Source: Legionellaceae bacterium (GTDB lineage Bacteria; Pseudomonadota; Gammaproteobacteria; Legionellales; Legionellaceae). From it: 64,000 nt of DNA. The position numbers were made by a program, and so were the translations under genes. The stretch lies in contig JAFIFT010000005.1 of the NCBI GenBank assembly GCA_020831865.1, forward strand, positions 1-64,000. The letters are read 5' to 3'. The notes below the pieces were generated by a model. It had not been told where the DNA came from. It saw only the letters and a program-made list of their open reading frames with translations, and did no database searches. Of the stretch, positions 7,629 to 15,359 are shown piece after piece (the first letter of the stretch is position 1; every line of letters starts with the position of its first letter).

Positions 7629-8780
7629 TTATTTTTCCTGAGGCTCCCTATCCCAAGCAGAGTAATTTAAATCTGGAATATCGATGTTTAAATAATACCG
7701 GGTTGATTTGCGTTCGCCTGTTTTCCTGAGGAAATACTTCTCAACTAAATCTCGCAAGTCTCTTGTGGTGGTGGCAATTGTAGTCCCCGTAATACTCATA
7801 TAATTTTTTGCACTCAAACCACCCGTAAAACCTTCAGGGCCTGCTCGAAACAAACGAAGTAAGACCTTCTCCTGGCGCTCATTGACTTGGCCTTGAGCCT
7901 TGCGCATAAAACTAGCCTTCTCAATGATCCAATGCACCCATAAGTTAGTATTTTGTTGTGCTTCAATAACGATTTTGGCAAACCACAATAACCACTCGTT
8001 TATGTCCAGTGTAATACTTGCTTTGCCTAACTGGTCATAATATTCCTTTCTCTTTTGTAATAACGTCTTAGCCAATACGGTCATCATTGCATTTGGATAC
8101 CCCTGTGACAAAATTTTCTCTGCTATGCCTCGACCAATTCGGCCATTCCCATCTTCAAATGGATGAATACTTTCAAACCATAAATGAGCAATACCGGCTC
8201 TGGTTAATGAAGGCAGCGGATGATTACCGCTGGGCGATGTATCTTCAAACCACTTTATAAACCGGCTCATTTCATCTGGAACAACTTTTGAGGGTGGTGC
8301 TACAAAATGGATTTTTTTCGCATAATCAGGGCCTGATACAATTTCCATTGGTTCCTCATGTGTTCGGTATTCCCCTGCCACTTCTATACGATGATCATGT
8401 CTCATCAACAATTTGTGCCAATGGTTTAAGGCTTCATGTGTCAATGGTTCATCAATGTTGCGGTATAAATCAACCATCATCATCGCGATACTTTTCTCAG
8501 CAGGGGTTGCATTTTTAACATCTACCGATAATCCTAGCTCTTTTTTTATAGATGATTGAACACTATCGCGGTTTAAATGCTCACCTTCTATTAAAGAGGT
8601 GTCTACTGCCTCGGTAGATAGTAATTGTATAAATAATTCTTGTTTATCTTCATTGGAAAAGTGTTCAGACGAACCAATAATGACACCAACACTTAAAATA
8701 AATGCGCGCTCATATTTTTCTAATTTATCTTTATCCCAAGCAAAATTTGGCCAGTTTTGTAATTGCCAGTTCCAAGTCAT
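7629..8780 (-). CDS. Fic-family AMPylase with DUF4172 and winged helix
   Basis: 383 residues. An N-terminal DUF4172 region begins at 'WQNWPNFAWD'-like residues. The inhibitory motif (S/T)xxxE(G/N) is T61-S-L-I-E65-G66. The catalytic motif H206-PFEDGNGR-214 is intact, so the protein should transfer AMP (or another nucleotide) to a target hydroxyl when the inhibitory helix is released. The last ~70 residues resemble a winged helix ('MSITGTTIATTTRDLRDLVEKY'), suggesting DNA binding. Proteins with this layout are typically class II self-inhibited Fic proteins. It is monocistronic. The palindromes directly upstream could be its own operator. Confidence 0.88.
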   Translation of the reverse strand: MTWNWQLQNWPNFAWDKDKLEKYERAFILSVGVIIGSSEHFSNEDKQELFIQLLSTEAVDTSLIEGEHLNRDSVQSSIKKELGLSVDVKNATPAEKSIAMMMVDLYRNIDEPLTHEALNHWHKLLMRHDHRIEVAGEYRTHEEPMEIVSGPDYAKKIHFVAPPSKVVPDEMSRFIKWFEDTSPSGNHPLPSLTRAGIAHLWFESIHPFEDGNGRIGRGIAEKILSQGYPNAMMTVLAKTLLQKRKEYYDQLGKASITLDINEWLLWFAKIVIEAQQNTNLWVHWIIEKASFMRKAQGQVNERQEKVLLRLFRAGPEGFTGGLSAKNYMSITGTTIATTTRDLRDLVEKYFLRKTGERKSTRYYLNIDIPDLNYSAWDREPQEK

Positions 8781-8855
8781 GATTAATAACCTTACCTTTT
8801 ATTAATCATTATAGCAGCTTAAAATGATTAATAAATAGGTATTTTTATTAATCAT
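8779..8855. promoter_or_regulatory. Double inverted-repeat operator region of fic
   Basis: Four copies of a 9-base box form two inverted repeats: ATGATTAAT (8779-8787) with ATTAATCAT (8801-8809), and ATGATTAAT (8824-8832) with ATTAATCAT (8847-8855). Spacers are 13 and 14 bases. The first box overlaps the fic start codon. Repression of fic by a dimeric DNA-binding protein, perhaps Fic itself through its winged helix, is the likely use. Confidence 0.55.
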
Positions 8856-9153
8856 CATTTTATGGAGCTTGAAAGAGTAGTGTTTTTTATTTAATCTTCA
8901 TTGTGCAGTGATTATAGACAATTCCTCAATTTCTAGATCTAAAGCTGTACAATGGCTTCTTTTATTGTATTTATCAGGTGATAAAAAAGTAAATATAAAA
9001 AAGTTATAAGGTTGCATGATATATTTTTGAAGTATCACCAGGTTTGTAATGCTAAATCATTTATCAACATAATCCGTGCTCAATACTCATCTGATAATGT
9101 GCTGTTGGTTTCGACCAATATCGTATTGATCGATTACAAAAAATAGAAAAATC
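8856..9153. promoter_or_regulatory. Intergenic region with overlapping palindromes upstream of the SNF2-like gene
   Basis: No gene is seen. Two overlapping inverted repeats lie 26-50 bases before the start codon of the next gene: TTGGT-TTCG-ACCAA (9105-9118) and CAATA-TCG-TATTG (9116-9128). They may be an operator. No strong promoter boxes are evident. Confidence 0.3.
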
Positions 9154-10482
9154 ATGGAGTTAATTCATATATTTTACCAACAACAATCAGAGGATTTTAT
9201 CAATGATGGTCGGCTGCTGCTTTGGGTGGAATCTAACGAGGTTATTAAAGGCAAAGATTTTTACCCTTTTCAGTTGAAGAAGGATAAACTTATCGATTGG
9301 TATCAGACTAATATTACATCGGAAGCTAATTCGGCAGAGGTTGAAGTATGCTTCCCCTGTAATAAAGAAGATAATCCAATCCCATCACCACTTATTTGTA
9401 ACTATTGTGATATTGAAGCCACTGGGCACAAAGCATTAAAGCCTTTTATGCTTCATGCGATTGCAATAGAATCGCCATTATCGATATTAAAATCATTAAA
9501 TTTTTTACAGTATTATTTGGATGAAGATATTCAATTTGCTGATGATACAAAGTTTTGGCTAAAAGTTGGAGCAGAGCTAACTGAGGTCATAAATAATGAT
9601 CAATATATACCTTCTATTGTTGCAAAAAAAGAAAAGTCGAAAATAAGGTATTACAGAAAGTGGCAACCTTTTTCTTTCGATTTTGACAAAAAACTAAAGA
9701 CACTCGCGCAGGTGATGCCATTTTCGGGTTGTCTTTCTGAAAAGAAGTTTGTAGACCGATATGCTGTGTTAAAGCATTTTAGTGAATCCACCTTAAATAA
9801 GCTTATATTAACCACTCGCTTTAGTAATAAATTATACAATGACTGTAAAGATACAATCATTGAAAAAATGCTCAACAAGGCAGAGCTTGAGATCACTGAA
9901 GAAGAATATACAAAATGGCTGGTTTGGAAGAATAATCTCTCACATGATCAATACGGCTCTCCATTTAATGTTTGTATTCGTTTGAATAGTGCAAGTGATG
10001 AAAAGAGCAATGATTGGTCACTCGAAATTTTAATGCAATCACACAAAGATCCATCATTTACGATTTCCATCAGTGACTACTTTACAACAAAAGACACAAA
10101 CCGAGCACTTAATGAGAAAATGTTTGGTTCTTCGATAGACAAAGGTCTGCTGCTTCAGCTAGGTCTTGCTTGCAGAGTTTATCCTAAATTAGAAGCGATT
10201 TTTCTATCTAACATGACTGACTCAACCATCTCTATTGATACAGATGAAGCCTACCAGTTTTTAAAAGAAGATGCATGGACACTAAAAGCAAGCGGCTATC
10301 GAATTATTGTGCCTTCATGGTGGTCATCAAAAGGACGGGTGAAAGCAAAAATTAAAATGAAGGCTTCGAAATCCAGTCAATCAGATAGTGATAATCCAAC
10401 GGGTTATTTTGATGCTGAAAATTTGGCGCGCTTTGATTATAGGCTTGCTATGGGTGAGCATGAGGTGACATGGTTTAATTGA
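9154..10482 (+). pseudogene. N-terminal part of a SNF2-family helicase, truncated at an IS
   Basis: The 442 residues resemble the non-catalytic front part of bacterial SNF2 helicases. The end 'TLKASGYRIIVPSWWSSKG' followed by 'ARFDYRLAMGEHEVTW' fits the SNF2-associated domain (PF12419), which normally precedes the two RecA-like motor domains. Those domains (Walker A, DEAH) are absent. The stop codon TGA 10480-10482 lies two bases before the left end of an IS3-family element, and no helicase sequence continues on its far side. A deletion accompanying IS insertion most likely removed the motor. Intact relatives occur in antiphage islands. Whether the fragment is still made is unknown. Confidence 0.55.
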
Positions 10483-10528
10483 TTTGGACACTCTAGTTAA
10501 GAGATAATTTGCTTAATTGGAGGTCAAT

Positions 10529-10822
10529 ATGTCTACGAGAAGAAAATACACTAAAGAATTTAAATTAGACGCAATCAGTCTGGTAACTGAATAAGGATAT
10601 ACCTGTCCTGAAGCTGCCAGGAGCTTGGGTATTCATTCCAATATTCTGAGTCGCTGGATTCGAGAGCTGGCTGATAAAGATAACTTGGCTTTCCGGGGCA
10701 ATGGAAAGTTAACTGCTGAACAGAGTGAAATCCGTCAGTTACGAGAAGAAGTCAGACGGTTAACCATGGAGAAAGAGATCTTAAAAAAGGCAACGGTCTT
10801 CTTTGCGAAAGAAGCGAAATAA
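10529..10822 (+). pseudogene. IS3-family OrfA with an internal stop
   Basis: The frame starts at ATG 10529 behind a GGAGG box and encodes MSTRRKYTKEFKLDAISLVTE, then TAA (10592-10594), then GYTCPEAARSLGI and a helix-turn-helix plus leucine-rich helix ending 'ILKKATVFFAKEAK'. In relatives the stop position is usually a Gln codon, so a single C-to-T change explains it. OrfA binds the IS ends; with this stop the normal OrfA and OrfAB fusion would not be made. Confidence 0.7.
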
Positions 10823-10866
10823 AATATTCGTTTATCGCCCGGCATAAGAAGACCTGGCCAGTTGGC

Positions 10867-11703
10867 ATGATGTGCCGGCTAATGGGCGTTACTCCTTCGG
10901 GATACTATAGTTATCAAAAACGAAAACGGACAAAGCCGGAAAATGACCTGTGGCGCTTGGAACTTCTGGAATGGGTCAAAAAAATATCTGAATCCAGCAA
11001 GTTCTCATATGGGAGTCGCAGGATAAGAAAGGCGCTGAACGCACTTGGCTATCCGGTTGGCAGAAGAAAAACGCGTAGCCTGATGCGTGAGGCAGGTGTT
11101 TTTGTACGATATAAAAAGAGATACAAAGTGACAACAAACAGCAATCACAAGCAACCTGTTTTTGATAATATTCTGAATAGACAATTTCAGGTCAATGAAC
11201 CCGATCGTGCCTACGTGTCCGACATTACCTATATCCCAACGCACGAGGGCTGGTTGTACCTGACTGTGATGATTGATTTGTTTTCCCGGAAAGTCGTTGG
11301 CTGGAACATGAGTTCGAGAATGAAGGCTGATACGGTTTGTGATGCGTTAACAATGGCCATTTGGCAGAGAAAGCCAAAAGCCGGGTTGCTCGTGCATTCA
11401 GACAGAGGCGCACAATATGCCAGCAAACAATATCGTGACCTTCTCAATCAACATAGTCTTGTGGGTAGCATGAGTAAAAAAGGTGATTGCTGGGACAATA
11501 GTGTTGCCGAGAGCTTTTTCAGCCGCTTGAAAGATGAGCGAGTGCATTGGCGTAATTATCAAACCAGGAAGGAGGCAAAACAAGATATTCTGGATTACAT
11601 TACCATGTTTTATAACCATCAAAGATTGCATTCGTCTTTGGATTATCAAAGCCCCAATCAATTTGAAAATCGCTATTGGGGGTTATTGAAAAAAGTGGCT
11701 TAA
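10867..11703 (+). CDS. IS3-family transposase OrfB (DDE integrase core)
   Basis: 278 residues with the rve integrase core: 'AYVSDITYIPTHEGWLYL' (first D), 'LLVHSDRGAQYAS' (second D) and 'NSVAESFFSRLKDE' (E), followed by 'YNHQRLHSSLDYQSP'. In relatives OrfB is joined to OrfA by a -1 frameshift. Here the OrfB frame is open from 'KYSFIARHKKTWPVG' upstream of the first ATG, near A-rich slippery sequence, which agrees with that mechanism. Because OrfA has a nonsense codon, the element probably cannot move on its own. Confidence 0.8.
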   Translation: MMCRLMGVTPSGYYSYQKRKRTKPENDLWRLELLEWVKKISESSKFSYGSRRIRKALNALGYPVGRRKTRSLMREAGVFVRYKKRYKVTTNSNHKQPVFDNILNRQFQVNEPDRAYVSDITYIPTHEGWLYLTVMIDLFSRKVVGWNMSSRMKADTVCDALTMAIWQRKPKAGLLVHSDRGAQYASKQYRDLLNQHSLVGSMSKKGDCWDNSVAESFFSRLKDERVHWRNYQTRKEAKQDILDYITMFYNHQRLHSSLDYQSPNQFENRYWGLLKKVA

Positions 11704-11722
11704 CTGGGGTGTACAAATTTGC

Positions 11723-12208
11723 TTGACCACGTCAGTCTATCCTTTTGCCAAAGTGCAGCTTTGTATCGTCCATATGGTGCGCCATTCCATGAAGTATGTA
11801 AGCTGGAAAGACCGAAAAGTTCTCGCTGCTGATTTAAAAAATGTATACTCTGCAAGAACAGTTGACGATGCCGAATCTGCTTTAACATCCTTTGCTGAAA
11901 AATGGGACGAGAAATACCCGTCCATCAGCAAATCATGGCTGAATCACTGGGAAAACATCACACCCTTTTTTGAGTATCCTGCGGATATCAGACGAGCGAT
12001 TTATACCACAAATGCCATTGAATCTCTGAACATGACTCTAAGAAAAGTTATCAAAAATAAGCGCGTTTTTCCTTCAGATAACTCCGTATTTAAGGTATTA
12101 TTTCTCGCAATCGAGAACATTTCAAAGAAGTGGACCATGCCTATCCATAACTGGAAGGCTGCAATGAATCGATTCACGATCGAATGCGAAGGCCGTATTC
12201 AACTGTGA
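11723..12208 (+). pseudogene. IS256-family (mutator) transposase, C-terminal fragment
   Basis: The reading frame carries 'VYPFAKVQLCIVHMVRHSMK', 'RRAIYTTNAIESLNMTLRK' and ends 'NRFTIECEGRIQL', the conserved last ~155 residues of mutator-type transposases including the region of the catalytic Glu. The N-terminal ~240 residues with the DD pair are missing, cut off at the IS3-family right end. After the stop, TTACACAAAATTCTGGA (about 12225-12241) matches the usual terminal inverted repeat of this family, so the right end of the element remains. Confidence 0.75.
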
Positions 12209-12270
12209 ATCTGGGGATGGCTACTTACACAAAATTCTGGAAAGACTCTCATTGTCAGAGGATGGTGCCG

Positions 12271-13884
12271 CTATGGTGCCTTTTTCATTTTGACTAAATT
12301 TTCATAATATTTATTTAATTTTTTCATATGTTCTATCAATAGTTTTCTTAATTTTTCTTGCTCATTGGAAAGTTGAGCTTGATTCATTTGCTTTTTCATT
12401 TGTTCCTCAATAAATAGTTGAATTTGAACAATCATATCGATCTGTTGATCTGTTAGCTTTGCAGTTTCAATAAAGGATGAAAATAATATGGATCTTTTTA
12501 ATGCGCTAAGTATGGATGCTTTCAAAGCCTCATCAGTAGTAGTTTCATAAATATGTTTAAAGTCATCAAAAAACTCAAATGGATTTAGAGTTTCTAATAT
12601 TTCTAAAATATAATCATATTTATCCGGAACGGAGTTAACTTGTTTGAGAATGTCCAAGAAGAATAGTATCTTATGCTTTTTATCAAATGTTTTGGAAGAA
12701 ATGTAACTGTTAATTACTTCTTCAAAATGATAATTGACTTCATCATAGAGGAATATATTTTTTATCTGATCTTCAAGAGCATCACCTCTAAGCCCCATTT
12801 TAGTCATATCTGTAAAATATCCATCTCGACCATTTCTTATACTAAACAAATTCATGTAAAGTAATCTTGGTGTAATAAAATCCAAGTGGAACTTAATTCC
12901 AGGAACAGATTCAAGCGCATATCTCACGAAACCATCACACCTAAATGAAGCATCCACCATAGAAGTAACATACTCAAATCGCTCTTTGTGTCTATTGTAT
13001 TGTAACAATACATTTTGCTCGTAAGGCAAAGATGGAGTGCTATAGAAAGAATAATTTATATGTAGGTAATTACTGTTAATTGCTTCCAGCAGGCTTTGTA
13101 TAGTAATGAGTACTACTTGGTACTGGATAAAATTGAGATGATTCGGTTTGTTAATTCCAAATTTTTCACCCCAATATCCATTTACAACAACATCTTTAAA
13201 ATCTTGGAGCTTATTAACAGTTAAAGCATTATCCAGTATTTTGTTCTGAGGCTTCAAAACTTCTACAACATAGGAGTTTAAATATCGCTTATCTTCAGAA
13301 GGTGCTCGCATGATTATACCCACATGCCCCTGATCAGCAAGCGGTAAAAACCATGTATCCAATTGTCTGGCCACAACATCCCCAGAACAGATATCTGATA
13401 GATATGTAATGCAACCTAGCTCAGGATGGAATGCAGTATTTGCAGGACACTGAAAAACAGGAGCTATATTTTTCTCAGCCCAATCTTTCTCACTGCCATT
13501 CTCATCATAACATTTGGCAGTAAACGAATATGTGTTGTATATGTTCGATTTGCCTTCTTCTACAAAAGGAAATTCCTCATTCATCTGGTAGGGTGATGCT
13601 GAAATATCGATTGTCCAGTGACATTCATTTGTTTTTGGAAGACTAGACTGAAATTGTTCCTTATATGTTTCAACAGAAGGATGAATTTCGACCTTTTTCT
13701 TAATAGGATTATGAAAGTAATCCTGTGGACAAGTATCGTCAAACTTAACGTCATAAAAGTCTGGAAAAAGAAAATACTCTGCATAACCAACCACTTGAGG
13801 CTCATGAACTTCTGAGGTGGTTTGACAAAAAATCGGTGAGCAGAAGCAAAATATCAACAAAACAGTCAAATATTTTCGGAACAT
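12271..13884 (-). CDS. Secreted protein with possible permuted NlpC/P60-type peptidase core
   Basis: 537 residues with a signal peptide (about 1-20, ending CSPIFC). The central part has 'DQGHVGIIMRA' (H187) and much later 'FRCDGFVRYALE' (C316, D317). A His-Gly motif ahead of a Cys-aspartate helix is the order found in permuted papain-like (YiiX/YaeF-like) hydrolases, so a cysteine peptidase or amidase is possible. The C-terminal ~180 residues are helical and end in a lysine- and glutamine-rich coiled coil. Cys pairs in residues 50-170 suggest disulphides. No operon partner is seen. The family is not firmly identified. Confidence 0.5.
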   Translation of the reverse strand: MFRKYLTVLLIFCFCSPIFCQTTSEVHEPQVVGYAEYFLFPDFYDVKFDDTCPQDYFHNPIKKKVEIHPSVETYKEQFQSSLPKTNECHWTIDISASPYQMNEEFPFVEEGKSNIYNTYSFTAKCYDENGSEKDWAEKNIAPVFQCPANTAFHPELGCITYLSDICSGDVVARQLDTWFLPLADQGHVGIIMRAPSEDKRYLNSYVVEVLKPQNKILDNALTVNKLQDFKDVVVNGYWGEKFGINKPNHLNFIQYQVVLITIQSLLEAINSNYLHINYSFYSTPSLPYEQNVLLQYNRHKERFEYVTSMVDASFRCDGFVRYALESVPGIKFHLDFITPRLLYMNLFSIRNGRDGYFTDMTKMGLRGDALEDQIKNIFLYDEVNYHFEEVINSYISSKTFDKKHKILFFLDILKQVNSVPDKYDYILEILETLNPFEFFDDFKHIYETTTDEALKASILSALKRSILFSSFIETAKLTDQQIDMIVQIQLFIEEQMKKQMNQAQLSNEQEKLRKLLIEHMKKLNKYYENLVKMKKAP

Positions 13885-13951
13885 ATGAGCCCTTTTCTAT
13901 TTAAAATCATAGCATAAACCTAATTAAATAAGCTACGTAAATCTATTAATC

Positions 13952-14458
13952 CTATAACTGGGACTCTTCCTTTTGCTGCTTTTGTTGTTCCTCTGAATTA
14001 GACTGCGCCTCATAAGCTTTCCATAGATCTTTGTTAATGTAATTCATGTGCATTGCAAAACTCATATGAGGTGCTTCTAATGTAATTTCGGTATTACCAT
14101 CTGTCAGTTTCGCAATTTTATTGCCTACAAACGGGGTGTTTTTTGAAATAACTTGGTATTTCTTTGCGAGGGAGTCGAGAAGATAATTAAATTTTTCTTT
14201 TGGCAAAGTAGTTAATAAAGCAAGTAGCCTACCATCTTTGCTAAATATAGCTTCAACATTTTGAAGCCCGTCAAAATCAATGCCTGATAGCTCATACATT
14301 TCGCCACCACTATATTTATTTATGCCTGATTTTCGAGCATTATATTTTGACTTTACTTCCTCGAGTGTAGCTTTTCCTATTTCTAATCCAAAGGGAGCTG
14401 GATCAGCAAGACTTAGTACAGGGAATAAAATAAGGGCGGCCATTAAAATTTTTTTCAT
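13952..14458 (-). CDS. Secreted hypothetical protein
   Basis: 168 residues from ATG 14458, chosen because GGAG lies 5 bases upstream and the product then begins MKKILMAALILF, a signal peptide cleaved after 'SLA'. An upstream in-frame ATG at 14473 is less well placed. The mature part begins 'DPAPFGLEIGKATLEEVK', a short repeat-like segment also seen in small periplasmic proteins that I cannot name, and ends in a Gln/Glu-rich tail. It precedes the type I restriction operon on the same strand, with a gap of about 190 bases. Function unknown. Confidence 0.55.
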   Translation of the reverse strand: MKKILMAALILFPVLSLADPAPFGLEIGKATLEEVKSKYNARKSGINKYSGGEMYELSGIDFDGLQNVEAIFSKDGRLLALLTTLPKEKFNYLLDSLAKKYQVISKNTPFVGNKIAKLTDGNTEITLEAPHMSFAMHMNYINKDLWKAYEAQSNSEEQQKQQKEESQL

Positions 14459-14646
14459 TGTATCTCCATTCAACAGTAATTACCTAGTTGACTTTTCCAT
14501 AAGACTTTTCATTTATAAGGCATTTTTGAAAATTGCGCCCGATCTTATATTTCTGGTGTCCCTGTGTCAATAAGGTTTTTTTGGGCAATAGAAAACTCCA
14601 TTTGTATCACTGCTATTTATGTAAGTAATCACGTACCATCAAATTA

Positions 14647-15357
14647 TCATACTAAAGCCATTTCAAGGTTTCTTTTTCTTTTTATCCAGTCTGGTAATGA
14701 ACTTTCTAATAACTTATAAAATTCAGGGCTATGATCATGATGTACCAAATGACATAACTCATGAATTACAACATATTCAAGGCACTCTTTAGGCGTTTTT
14801 ATTAAGTCAATATTCAACGATAAGGCCCCTGATTTGGATAAGCTTCCCCAGCGTTTTTGCAGTTTTAATATCTTTAGTTGAGGCTTAGTACATTCTCTTT
14901 TTTTAAATTTATCCCAACATTCATCAAATATTTTTGTAAAATAAATAGAGGCTTTTTGCCTGTACCAATTATCTAGTAATTTTTCAATCACTACTGGATC
15001 AGCATCACAAGAGGATATTAAAAAAAAGCCATTCATTAATTTTACTGAATTCTTTGTATCGTTATTAATTTTTAAACGATATTGCTTACCTAGGTATAAA
15101 TGAGTTTCACCACCCACATATTTCCTGTCGGGTGTTCTTGGATTAAATTGTTCAAAATATCTTATTTGACGTTTAATCCAACGAGCTTTTTTCTTAACAC
15201 GTATTTCAATCTCTTCAGGCTCAGTCCCCAAGGGTGCCTTGACTAAAACAGAACTGTCCGGATGCACCGATATTTCCAATGACTTTCTTTGAGAAAAACT
15301 CATTTGATAAGGAATGTCATTTTCACCATAGCAAATAGAGTATCCTGTTTCAGACAT
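14647..15357 (-). CDS. YgjP-like (DUF45) zinc metallopeptidase of the type I restriction operon
   Basis: 236 residues with the zincin motif H199-E-L-C-H203 in 'YVVIHELCHLVHHDHSPEFY' and a WGS-like element 'RWGSLSKSGALSLN', both typical of the YgjP/WLM-like DUF45 family. Such proteins are commonly encoded next to hsdR, where they may process or regulate a partner. It starts 2 bases after the hsdR stop and is therefore the last gene of the operon. Catalytic residues are intact; the substrate is unknown. Confidence 0.8.
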   Translation of the reverse strand: MSETGYSICYGENDIPYQMSFSQRKSLEISVHPDSSVLVKAPLGTEPEEIEIRVKKKARWIKRQIRYFEQFNPRTPDRKYVGGETHLYLGKQYRLKINNDTKNSVKLMNGFFLISSCDADPVVIEKLLDNWYRQKASIYFTKIFDECWDKFKKRECTKPQLKILKLQKRWGSLSKSGALSLNIDLIKTPKECLEYVVIHELCHLVHHDHSPEFYKLLESSLPDWIKRKRNLEMALV

Positions 15358-15359
15358 GG

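Larger units (their letters stand above)
10485..11715 (+). mobile_element. IS3-family insertion sequence
   Basis: About 1231 bases bounded by imperfect inverted repeats: TGGACACTCTAGTTAAG at the left, and TGTACACCCCAGTTAAG read inward from 11715 at the right. It contains an orfA and an orfB of the IS3 family. No clear 3-4 base target duplication is seen (ATT on the left against AAT on the right). The left flank is a SNF2-like gene and the right flank is an IS256-family transposase. The flanks do not match each other, so a deletion or recombination followed insertion. Confidence 0.8.

Noticed and set aside
11005-11661. Overlapping minus-strand frames in the IS3-family element
   Set aside because: They are shadows of OrfB, which has the complete DDE signature.
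12240-12300. Short similarity to the integrase C-terminus (GGTGCC-x-CTATGGTGCC)
   Set aside because: The segment is too short to call a gene fragment, and its reading lies in the convergent end of another gene.
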